Of a stretch of 64,000 nucleotides of DNA, positions 25,255 to 35,320 are shown in pieces. Numbering within the stretch: position 1 is the stretch's first letter; the number at the start of each line of letters is the position of its first letter. The DNA is from Carposina sasakii. Its lineage: Eukaryota > Arthropoda > Insecta > Lepidoptera > Carposinidae. The DNA is taken from positions 16,554,001 through 16,618,000 of the forward strand of contig CP053148.1 of the NCBI GenBank assembly GCA_014607495.2. The letters are read 5' to 3'. Under the pieces are notes generated by a model that saw only the letters and a list, made by a program, of their open reading frames with translations, ran no database searches and was not told where the DNA came from. Both the position numbers and the translations under genes were made by a program.

Positions 25255-25700
25255 AGTAGCATGCCGTCCGCGACTCACGTATATCGCGCTTTTTGTGGCG
25301 CCTAAATATTAAAATACGCGACAAAATGATGTTTTACACTTCAAGCTGACATTGAAAACCGCGTCGCGCCGCGCGCAATATATAACCCGCGGTTGCGAGC
25401 ATGGCGTTCGCGCGGGGTCTTATCGCTAATTTTGACATTTCGTGTGACTGTATATCAATTCAATTACCGATTCAGTGTTGAACGTAATAAAGTTCATTTT
25501 ACTTTCGCAATGGTAGCACCACTTTCACGAGTTGTCCAAAAGACGCGTCGCGTGCGTGTTCCTAATCTCTGTCATTGCTATGCTCGCATGTGGTTACTGA
25601 AAACACGCGCGCGGTTGATAAAAAAAATCCGCGTCGCGTATTTGCCATGCTACCGGTGCCGGTTACTGCTGTCATACCTGTCAAAAAGGTATTGAAATAA
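25255..25700 (+). promoter_or_regulatory. CpG-rich block with TATATAA box; small basic ORF inside
   Basis: The block is dense in CGCG, with the motif CGCGTCGCG at about 25363, 25541 and 25625. A TATATAA box sits at 25379-25385, and an arthropod initiator-like TCAGT at 25472-25476 is too far from it to pair. An ORF of 61 basic residues starts at ATG 25510 and stops at 25695; it has no domain I recognise. The block may be a promoter with a leader, or a degenerate repeat. The block is not claimed as a gene. Confidence 0.2.
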
Positions 25701-28445
25701 CAGCTTTTACTACAGATTAGCTAAACAATTGGTAAGGAGAAGTTGAAAGTAGTCGCCCTTAGTACCGTACCTATTCCACTGAAATACTCGTACTTGCTAT
25801 TTCGTGGAATAATTCGATTTATTACAAACTAAGTATTCCTTCATCTTTCTCAAGTTATTGTAATTTCGAAGGCAACATAATAAATTCGGATAATAATCGC
25901 GGGCATTTCTCATCGGTCACATTCGCGGTTTCCCACATAGCCCAGCCGCGATCACGTGGCTGCGCATACGCACGTAGTCATTTAGACAATGTAATGCGCA
26001 TGCAACTTATTTACTACGTGAACTATATTTCTTTTTAAGGAAGTGGAGGTAATAATTTAAGTGTTAGTACTATAGTCGGCACTTACAAAAGACAATTAAC
26101 GTATATTTTTGTTATTTAGTTGACACGATGATTTAATATGCAGGGTAGGGAATTGCTCTAAGGTATTTTATTAGTGGACATAATGAAAAATTAAAAGCAT
26201 TAATGGTTCAAAAGTATGTGATCTTTTACGGAATTATTTATTTTCTAATGCTGTGCATAGAAATGGTTATTTGCCATGTGTTAATTATTGCAATGTTTCA
26301 TTGGAATTTTATGTAAATTCAGTCTGGGTTATTTTAATAATGAAAAGAACGTAATTGGAGTAACAATCTAACATCCATTAGGAATATATTTAGTAAAATT
26401 TACAAGTTTTTCTCTTTTTTTGCTGATTTTTTTTGTAAATAAGCTTTATTAAGAAAAAGGAATCAAACCCGCGACCTTTCAGTTATAAGTCTAGTGAACT
26501 ATCTAGATTGAACCGGTCTTCAATACCTACGGTCAGTTCGCTACCGGTCGAAAGTAAACTTGTTTAGGTATTCTTTACTGTCGGTAAGAGATCAAAGTGC
26601 ACTAATCTCGTGTAAGTGCCTATTCCAGCGGATAAGCTGGTTGTATTTTATCAATTTAAAGTATCAAATGGCCAGTTTTCGGAAACATACTTGAGATATT
26701 GTTCATAATGATAATTGATTCATTACATAAATTATTACATGGATTTTACTCGTTGTTGGCTTTAAAAAATATTTGTTACAATGCGTTTCGTATGATTTTG
26801 AAAAATCTTTTTTGATGCCTTTAGCTAGATGTAACATAACTTTTTGATCTTTTGAACTGTACGTAGATTAAGTCTCGGGAGTACCTAGCTAGTAAATGAT
26901 ATACTTAAATTAATTTTAATTAAATTAAAGTTTTATTTCGCCGGCGCAATGTAGGCCAACAAGAATATAGGGAGCGTGTGAAATGCAAACCTACATTTAA
27001 GGTGAAAGACTTAGCTTAATAAAATAAATATACAGTTAAAAAATATTATGTATCTACCTATAGGTTAACAATTTTTTCTGATACATATAAAGCTATAGTG
27101 TCGTATAATACTAAAGTCGGTTTAGAAGGAAATTCTGAACAGAAAGGCTGAAATTGTACGAAATGACTAGATTGGACCAAGGAATCGCGTAATTCCATAC
27201 AAACTCTGCCCCTCTTTTTCACCCCCTTGGAGGGTGTAGAGATATCCGCCCGGTATATGTATAATAAAATGTCAGTATTTGATACAAATTGTTTAACTTT
27301 TAATACAAGATTTTTTAAATATCAAAGTACGTTAAATTTAAATAGGTAGCATAGCAAGTGTGACACTGATTCTGTAATTTTTGTAATAATTTCGTATAAT
27401 GCATTCCCTTAAATTCAACTCTTTGGACACAGACAGCTTAACTCACCGTTTATATTACGATACCGCCTCAAAATTCTCACCTGTGTGTCAATCAAACCCA
27501 AGCTATAATTCTAGAACAATAAAGTCGAAACTGTGTCATTGGTGTTGTGGCGCATATGACATAAATAGGCACACATAATGAAGTTGGAGTCACTTGTGTC
27601 AATTTAGTTGAGTTTGTTCAGCGGAGTTCGTTTGTGTGACTTTGTCTATTGACCAAATAAATACAATACAGATGTTACGCACGTTTGCGCTACATTAATA
27701 TAGAGATATGAAAACACTTTTTACAGACGTAAACATCAGATACATAAATCATTTTAAGACACATTTATAACTATAGGTATCATTAAATAGGTAAAATAAA
27801 TGTAACAATTTAACTACCAACGTCTATAGGATAAGTTGTTGCTTATGTTAGTATCGGATGACCGACAGGATTGCTAAAGAATTCTATCGTGAAAACGAGA
27901 TGCCTCTTTAACCAGTGTAGGGCTATATCTTGCTTCCACAATGGAAACTATACTGCTTCAAGAGCAGGTATTACAATAGGCAAAAGAAAAGAAACTTAAA
28001 AACTCAAAAAGGAGATAGAGACAGTGTAAATTTTTAAAACATAAAGAACTCGCACGCACGTCACTGCGCAAGTTCCTCGATCATAAAAAATAATAATTAA
28101 GTTATTCGCCGAGCGAACCCATAAAGCATAAAGATCTCGTGTCCAACTCGAAGCGCAAGTAGACTAAAGGTCGACGTTACAAAGTTACTAACTTAACTGA
28201 ATTATTCATCATCACTTATTTCTTCAGCTAGTAAGGCAAGATTGAGTAAAAAAACATTTACGGCCAATTGCATGATCGACAAAAGTTTGTTTATGAAAGT
28301 TGATACAAATTACGAATATTGTATGAAAATTGAATTTTTTGTCCATGATCTGCGAATTTAATCCCGATACTTTTTGTATTGATTATTACAAAAGGTGTTG
28401 CGATAATTGGCAGTAATAAGAGTATTAGCGCACATTTACAATTTA
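25701..28445. other. Nothing recognised apart from a weak SINE head
   Basis: AT-rich, few ORFs, one GCGCATGC NRF1-like site at 25996. No gene evidence. Confidence 0.45.
26455..26540 (-). mobile_element. Possible tRNA-derived SINE head
   Basis: The reverse strand has GGTCGCGGGTTTGATTCC as a B-box-like motif about 50 nt after a weak A box. Little else to support it. Confidence 0.3.
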
Positions 28446-28651
28446 CTAGCGGTCGCCCACGGCTTAACCCGCGTGAGAGTGCATTACTCCCGTGCGAAGC
28501 CGGGGCGGGTCCCTATTATAAACTTCCTTCCTTTCTTGTGAATTACTCTTTCTATTAAAAAAAAACCGCATCAAAATCCGCCCCCTAGTTTGAAAGATCT
28601 AAGCATAGATAAGGACAGACAGCAGGAAGCGACTTTGTTTTATAATATGAG
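28446..28651. mobile_element. Helitron/Lep1-like piece, diverged
   Basis: CTAGCGGTCGCCCACGGCTT and CCCGTGCGAAGCCGGGGCGG to TTTTATAATATGAGTA. It ends about 55 bp before a SINE-like copy. Confidence 0.45.
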
Positions 28652-28704
28652 TATATAGTGAAGTTCAAGCTGTGGTTAAGGTTAGGTATTCATTCCTGCA
28701 ATCG

Positions 28705-28974
28705 TGTGGCCGCGTGGTGCCGGCAGAGTAGAATTCGTACCACCCCATGTCTACCCGTGGGTATCGTACGAGGCGATTAAGGGTTTCCGGGAGGTGGGCA
28801 GCAGCGCCTCCCGCGTTGACAACATAATCCGAAATACAAACTGCGGTTACCAACCCGCCTGCCCAGCGTGGTGACTATGGGCAAATACCCCCCATGGCAG
28901 TCCTGTGACGTGCCCTGGCGGAGGCCTACGTCCAGCAGTGGACTGCAATAGGCTGATGATGATGATGATGATAA
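28705..28974 (+). mobile_element. SINE-like repeat, fullest copy
   Basis: Begins GTGGCCGCGTGGTGCCGGCA and ends CTGCAATAGGCTGATGATGA with (ATG)6 or so. Best copy to define the family. Confidence 0.8.
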
Positions 28975-29401
28975 TGCCACAGGTGTTTAACCAGAAATAT
29001 AAAAAGTGGACCATTATTTTGATTATAGGTAGAGCCATTCAAGAGGTTTGTTTATTATGATGAATGACGTCAAAACGACATCAAAACTTCCTTACCTTAG
29101 CCTCGTCAGAGAGTAGAGAATACCTGCGTATATTTATTTACTACAGTAGGTAAATGATATAATATTGTCATCATATTATAATTTCTAGTTGATAGCTGCT
29201 ATGTTCTTCGAAATCGTTGACAATAATTGCGGACTACTCGTATACATCGGTAAGCAGGCAGTGGGACGTAAAACAAAATTAAATGCTTTATTCTAATCCT
29301 TTATTCAGCAAAATGAGTTTCGAAAGAAACCATATTGCGTCGTTCCCATAAATAATGGTATAAGAGCAGGAAGCTGATGATGACCTATGCATGAAATGGT
29401 T

Positions 29402-29480
29402 TTCTACAAATAGATAGGTACTTTGTCTACAAAGTCTTCTGGCACGACTTTGTAGACAAAGTACCTATCTATTTGTAGAA
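29402..29480. repeat. Perfect 35-bp palindrome with 9-nt loop
   Basis: Arms 29402-29436 and 29446-29480 are exact reverse complements, with loop TTCTGGCAC. Each arm itself repeats TTTGTCTACAAA, a smaller palindrome, so the structure can extrude as a cruciform. It may be a tiny foldback element or a precursor-like hairpin. It lies about 450 bp upstream of candidate Awh start exon B. Confidence 0.9.
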
Positions 29481-29749
29481 TAGGTAAGAGTTTAACGTTG
29501 TTGCGATATTTTTTATACATCTCCATCGGGTGCCATCTTTAATGCAAATTGAGGTGACTCATGTGTTACCTGCCTATGAAACACAAAAAGATAGTAAAAT
29601 ACCTGCATAAAATAAAGTAAATCACACAGCTTCAATATACAAATTTTGTCTTAGAAATTAAACATTTTCGAGCTTACAAGGTTGTTTCATTTACCAATTT
29701 GAAACGAGTACTGAGTACTTTTTCAACTAGTGTTGTACACAGTCGATAT

Positions 29750-29933
29750 ACCGAGTGATATATTATCGATAGAGCGAGGCTGGACATGTAAACACAGACG
29801 GGCAGGTGTGGACGCACGAGCGACGCCCCGCCGCGGCCGGCTGCTCGGGGACAATCGACGAATCGCCGCAAGAACATCGGCCTATTATCCGGTTTTGTTA
29901 CAGTATTATCTATCTTCACTCGGACTGGACACG
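29750..29933 (+). promoter_or_regulatory. GC-rich leader or promoter before start exon B
   Basis: A CpG-dense island (GACGCCCCGCCGCGGCCGGC at its heart) lies in otherwise AT-rich DNA directly upstream of the ATG at 29934. No TATA box is placed convincingly. This is the expected look of a 5' UTR or promoter, but the function is inferred from composition and position only. Confidence 0.35.
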
Positions 29934-29960
29934 ATGAATGATCTGAAGGATATTGACGAT
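29934..29960 (+). CDS. Awh: Candidate Awh start exon, version B
   Basis: An ATG in good context (A at -3) opens nine codons, MNDLKDIDD, and stops at a strong donor GTAAGG at 29961. Phase is 0, matching the LIM1 exon at 42247. Upstream, 29750-29933 is GC- and CpG-rich against AT-rich surroundings, as expected of a 5' UTR or promoter. The frame is open further upstream to an ATG at 29730, so a longer N-terminus is possible. If used, the first intron is 12.3 kb. The nine residues match no domain I know. It could be the first exon of another + strand gene, or chance. Confidence 0.35.
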
Positions 29961-30529
29961 GTAAGGGTATTTTAATGAGGTATTAAAAGATGTCGGACGA
30001 ATTCTTGAAATATTGAATTTGCTTTATAGTCATATAATAGTAGGCACCTTACTTATGATTAAAGGTTTTATGGACATATGAGAATAGAGTCACAGTTCAA
30101 ACGAAGGCAATCGAGCTAAATGACAACGTTTTTAACCTTCAACTTTCTTTCAGCCTTCCATTTCCATTTTGAACCTTCAACCTTCAGCTTTCGTTTGGCT
30201 ATTAATTTGACAGCGTTTTATACATTTTCATCGTCTCTCTTTTGGCTTTAGACTTGTCATTTACTGCGATACGAAATATGCATACCTGTAATAGGTAATA
30301 CATTTTTAGTTATGTTAAATTCGTACAACAATAGCGCAATTGATCTCATCTAGTAAGTGGAATAATTACCTGATATTTCATGTTTAAACTTTTTTCATTA
30401 ATACTTATTTATTACACTTGCATTCTGCATCTTCATAATACTTATGCTATTGTAACATCACTGTTGTTAAGTTATTAAACTAAAATCTTGATAAAATTAT
30501 TAATAAAGAAAATGGAAAAAATTCTTCAC

Positions 30530-30600
30530 CCGTGTGGGAATCGAATCCACGACCACTGCAAACCGTGCCAGCCGCTATAACCACTAAGCCACCGGGTCAA
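30530..30600 (-). mobile_element. tRNA-like SINE head
   Basis: On the minus strand, ACCCGGTGGCTTAGTGGTTA has an A-box look and GTGGATTCGATTCCCACACG a B box; the overall 70 nt resembles a tRNA but the T stem has a mismatch and no credible anticodon stem forms. Probably a SINE of a second family; a tRNA pseudogene is the alternative. Confidence 0.5.
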
Positions 30601-31093
30601 TTATTCGGATGACGAATTTTACCATCTCTTTTCTAAGTTACATATTGGCAACGTTATTGGCAAACAAAGCTGAATCCCTCAGATATATCTTGATATTTAT
30701 TAAAGTGACTAATTACTGAAGCGCAATCTAGATTATAATTTTTATCGTAGCTAGCATATTTACGAGTACAGGACCATGTTTAAAAAATGATTCGATAAAT
30801 CATAACGGGCCATCACTAATATCGAGGCTTATCTGATCATGGAGTAAAAACAAAGAAGAGGTCTTGTAATAAAGTTTCCATAGAAAACAGCAAGTTTTCT
30901 GTAAAGTCTATCTGCTAGAACTAAGCCCGTATTATCTATTCTACAGTTTGTAAAGATTAAAATCTACCGAATGGATTTTGAAGAAACTTGGCAAGAGAAT
31001 AAGATAACTTGCAGTAACGGACACCAAGTTGGCAGCATCACCTAGTTTTTTTCGCACTTGTAAAGATGTTGAGGGAAAATTATGCCTAAGTTG

Positions 31094-31196
31094 TCATTCA
31101 ATACTTGTCGTGCATGATTTTGGAACTAACGTGTTTTTATATGCAGTTAGTCACACAAATAATATTGTCATATACTGAGCACTCTAGACTATGGTT
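31094..31196. mobile_element. Same MITE family, decayed copy
   Basis: CATGATTTTGGAACTAACGTG and AATATTGTCATA are recognisable, and it ends GAGCACTCTAG. Weak match. Confidence 0.35.
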
Positions 31197-31600
31197 AGCC
31201 AGTAGGAACCACTGAGCACTAAAGTCGGCCATTCCACAGAGAAGCTCTTAAAAATACGGTATCATTACGGCAACGTAGTGACGCAGCTGTCACTTACTAA
31301 GCAGTGATACGCAGCGGATATTGTGATTTCATAACCTGTAGGTTAGGTACCTACTTACTTATTTACTGACAGTTCCACGACATTGATAATCCCACCTCCC
31401 CACAGTGATTGCTCAGTGCATCTGATCCACCTGCCGACTCATGCGCTTCTCTTTTTCTAAATCGCTAAATGCCACCGATTACCGCACGGAATTTTTGCAA
31501 ACATGAATTTATAACAGACATTTAATTGTTGCCTTATCAAGTAGGGTAAGCTTCTAATGGTTTTATTTTACAAAAATCTTAAAGGTTACATTGTATCATT

Positions 31601-31893
31601 TAGAGCCGATTTGTGCAATGGTTATCGATAAAGTTGATGCTGCCTTTCTTTAAACTTTATCTAGACTCGCGGCAGTGTGTCAAGCCAAGTTCAAGCAAAG
31701 GACAAAGGAACTGGCTAGCCAGCGACGAGTGTATTATCACACGAACCACTTAGTGCCACCTTTGACCCTTCTATAACTTAAAACCTATTTAAAGTAAACA
31801 CACGAAACTACGCGTGTCTAATTATATCAAGATAAAGACAACAACTTTATCCTTCAGATTGGCTATCTGACCATTAGAAAAATTTACCCTTAA
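31601..31893. mobile_element. Palindromic MITE split by about 155 bp of other DNA
   Basis: The left half is at 31601-31665 (AGAGCCGATTTGTGCAATGG) and the right half at 31822-31893 (CTTTATCCTTCAGATTGGCT, ATCTGACCATTAGAAAAATT). The spacer lacks the family sequence, so it is either an insertion or two half copies. Confidence 0.5.
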
Positions 31894-32002
31894 TATAGGT
31901 AGTTATAGATAGAGCAACTTTTAAATTTTACGTTGATGATCTTTTTATGAGCAGTGATTTTGAGAGAATGCTATTATAACTAACGTATCAATTTCGAATA
32001 AT

Positions 32003-32427
32003 GGGAGCGTTCAAGTATTACGTAACGCAATTTGGGGGGGAGGGGGGTCTCGTAAAACGTTACGATGCGTTACAGGGGCGGGAGGGGGTCTTTCTTACAA
32101 TACATTACGCAACATTGTTTCTCTTTTTAAATAAAAAAATAGGGAATTAAAAGTCCCAAATTGGCAACCCTTTTCGTTTACGTTTTACGGGGAATCCCTC
32201 GATTGTATTAGTCTGGTCGTCATTTTTAATTTGTCCTCGCAAGTTGGCAACCTTTACCTTTATATTTCACGGGGAATCCCTAGATTGAAATGATCACTTG
32301 AGTGTTACGTAACGTTTAGAGAGGGGGAGGGGGGGTACAGAAAAACGTTACGGTGCATTACAAGGGGGAAGGGGGGGGGGGGTCAAAAATCTACAAAAAT
32401 TGCGTTACGTAATACTTGAACGCTCCC
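32003..32427. mobile_element. MITE with perfect 31-bp ends and G-rich subterminal DNA
   Basis: Both ends carry GGGAGCGTTCAAGTATTACG continuing to 31 nt, exactly inverted (32003-32033 and 32397-32427). Inside each end is a long G run (32034-32047; 32330-32385) and a second inverted motif with AAAACGTTACG. The 425-bp core has no coding capacity. This is a non-autonomous DNA transposon; I do not assign a superfamily because the duplicated target site is not clear. Confidence 0.85.
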
Positions 32428-32654
32428 CTGAAGCGAATAGTTCTTTGCATAATAAAATTAATTTTATTACACACTTAGTAACTGCAAAGTAGTCACAGGA
32501 ATAGGATAGATAAATATATCTCAACCACTACACATAATTGTAGTAGTTGTATATTTGATACAGTGGAAATTTAATAAAATCGTAAAAACGTATTCCTGAA
32601 TTTACAGTCAATTCATATACAAGACACATTCCTTTAAATATTCACACTTTACCA

Positions 32655-32861
32655 CACACATTAAGGTCACCAAGGTCGATGCTAATATTAGCAGTATACT
32701 TACCTAATATACTTACGCCTAAATAAATGTAGAAACATACATGATATCGCTCTTAATCACATCAACGTTTGCACCTACCGGGAGTCCAACTCACCCTAAG
32801 TCGCAGCCATGGTCGCTACCAACTGCGCCAATCGTCCGTCAAACCGACCAGAAACGCAAAC
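32655..32861 (-). mobile_element. tRNA-derived SINE, diverged copy
   Basis: On the minus strand GACGGACGATTGGCGCAGTT and GACTCCCGGTAGGTGCAAAC match the SINE head, but the B box is mutated. Old copy. Confidence 0.65.
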
Positions 32862-33267
32862 AAACGCCTCAGGCCAAGTTATTAACACAAGTTTTAATTA
32901 GTTTAAAACATTTTGTTTGAAAACGCTATGAATATTAAAAGGTGATCGCCGACTGTTTAATTTACAACTTTCCACCCATTCGCCGGTATTGGATCGATCA
33001 GAATCTGGCCGCGGGTGATTAAAGCCGGAGAGGAAACAGCGTGAGGTTGCAGAGAGGAGCTGGGATCTTAGCCAATCATCATCATCATCAAAAATATCAT
33101 ATTAAAAGTAGCTAATAAGTAATAAAAAATCTTATGTTTTAACATTAAGCTCCTGACATCGGGACAAACTACTCTTAGTTTTTCGATATTCAGTCTAAAA
33201 TAATAGAAAAATGTAAAAAAAAGTACGAAAGATATAGGTATTTATAAAAATAAAATCATTTTCAAAG

Positions 33268-33350
33268 AGATGAGAATTGATGAGAAGTCCACTACTGAAC
33301 ATTAGCCTCTCCCAATAACCTATATTTCGATCGGTTTAGCCAATATAACA
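33268..33350 (-). mobile_element. Decayed RTE-clade LINE 3' fragment
   Basis: GAGAAGTCCACTACTGAACA and TAGCCTCTCCCAATAACC align with the tail of the copy at 22916. No frame left. Confidence 0.5.
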
Positions 33351-34014
33351 AACAGTACCTATTCCTTTGTCCATTCGCAAATAATTTTGTTTCTGCTTAA
33401 TTTAATATTGGGCGTATTTTTATACTTCAGATCCTTATATTTAGTCAAATGCTAAGAGCCATTCGCGATATTCCAAACATATTAATTAAACCTAAATCAC
33501 AAATAAAAACGTTATGTTATGATGTAAATTTTGACAACCTCTAAAATCTGAACGGCGGCGTTAAAAATGTCTGTATAGCAAACTAGAACTTTAGCTCTAG
33601 CTTGACTAACCATAACAAAAAACGTTCCGTTAAAAGTTGTCATTTAGCGCGATGACCCTCCAGTTTTTTCTATACCTACTTTATTTGCATTTCTCTGGTC
33701 CCCTGGTCCTTGCCTGGGCCTATCCCAGTTTGACGGTAAGAGATTATACATTGTAACGAATGCGCCAATTTAAGAAAATGATGTAACGATGCAAGAATAG
33801 GCAGATTTTAGTCAGTGGTTTGTTCATAATTCACTAGGCTAGGCTACATGAACAATTTATAGAACAACTCCCCTGTGTTACTGCTTTATAAGAATTAAGC
33901 CACAGTGGAGAATCGGCTGGCGCCTCAGGCTGTTAACAAAAAAGGCATTTATTCGTCAATAGGCATTTGTTGAGTATTATCGTAAAATGTGAATAGTGTA
34001 ATAGTTGTACAAGG

Positions 34015-34110
34015 GTCGCCGCGGCCGTTACCGCTGAGTTATTGGACAGCAGTGTTGCGCCCGCGCCGCGCCTGCAACGTGACGTCATTATGCGCATGCG
34101 CAGCCTGCGA
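34015..34110. promoter_or_regulatory. GC-rich element with CRE and NRF1-type palindromes
   Basis: In about 95 bp there is a full CRE palindrome TGACGTCA (34080-34087) followed at once by the 12-nt palindrome TGCGCATGCGCA (34091-34102), the binding site type of NRF1/Erect wing. The block is CpG-rich (GCGCCCGCGCCGCGCC). Such pairs are common in CpG promoters. A MITE begins immediately downstream at 34119. No transcript can be deduced. Confidence 0.35.
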
Positions 34111-34118
34111 GGCTTTGC

Positions 34119-34253
34119 TAGAGTTCGTTTCATAGAATAACTCCTATGCTTGATTTGGGAATAATTTTTGTATGTAGTGACACAGATAATGTTGTCATGC
34201 ATAAAGTAACGAGCGCCATCTTCCAAATAAACTATACGGTGAAACGCACTCTA
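34119..34253. mobile_element. 135-bp MITE with TAGAGTKCGTTTCA ends, best copy
   Basis: The ends 34119-34132 and 34240-34253 are inverted with one mismatch in 14. If the outermost TA is the duplicated target, the pattern is that of Tc1/mariner-type MITEs. Non-coding. Further copies are listed at 3826, 22270 and 31094. Confidence 0.7.
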
Positions 34254-35149
34254 GTCGCAAAAACTTGGCCACTTGAGTATTGAATGATCTCATCATGTGA
34301 CTAACTTGACTAGATAGAATTTTAATAGAAAGACGTTTATAGCCTGAACGAACTTTGACGGATCAAATGAATTTACAAGTCGTCGAGTCGAAAAACGACT
34401 CAAGTTTTTTGTTTCTAATATGAAATAAATAGATCAGTAAAGACGCGCGCCGCCGCGGCGGGGGGCCTAGTGTAGCTTTAATTGTTAATAATTAGTTTTT
34501 TTAGTTCCAGCCTGTCTTCATAGCGCTCTTTATAGCTTCATACGTTACGGCAATATTGAGAGGTCTCTAACGAGGAGCCTATATTTATGTGAGATTTTTT
34601 CAACGTTATATCGATGTTATTGTTTTAATTGTTGTTAAGAGCTTTTTTCGAATTTAGTCAGCTTTGATGAGACGGGCTCTCAAAGTTATATTTATAGATT
34701 TGTGATTATGAAGATTCATTTTGATAGCAGAAGGGTAATAGCGCTACATGATAACCTTTAAACGGAACGTTTTTAGTTATCAACATCTTTCTTTTGCTTT
34801 GAAATTTGTTAGCGCGAATCGTTTTTGATTGTGGTTTAATTTTGGAAAAACCGTTTTTCGGGCTATGAAAATACTAAGTACTAATAGGTAATTTACTACC
34901 GATTCAGTAAAAAAAATTGCTGTTTCGGGAGAGTGATAGACCTGCATAAAGTGCTGCTTATTATTTACTAGCTGTTGCGTTTTAAAAAGAATTCTGATCT
35001 ACGAGTATTTTAAAATAAATTTCAAACTTACTGAACTCTACATTGATTTAACTTTCATATTGATACGAAAGCCAAAAACCTACCTATTGCTATTCTGAAC
35101 GGTACCAGAGATACATGCACTATTATACTGGTAGGTATTGTAAAATCCG

Positions 35150-35320
35150 TGATGTGTTCATCTGCCGCATCCCATGCACGAAGCGGGAGCCGTGATGTCA
35201 CGACATCTGTGACGTCACCGGCCACGCCCACTCCCGCCCCTTCCCACCCCTATCCGCTATCGATCTACACCCGCCTGCTGAAGCACCCGATCTGGCTCCA
35301 ACGGCTATGGTAATGGAGAT
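35150..35320. promoter_or_regulatory. GC-rich element with CRE and GC/CACC boxes
   Basis: TGACGTCA at 35210-35217 is followed by a C-rich run with CCACGCCCAC, CCCGCCCC and CCCACCCC, which are Sp1/KLF-type boxes. There is no open frame of note. It stands out from the AT-rich flanks and is not part of any repeat family here. A regulatory role is inferred. Confidence 0.3.

Noticed and set aside
30530..30600. Functional tRNA on the minus strand
   Set aside because: T-stem mismatch and no credible anticodon stem; treated as a SINE head.
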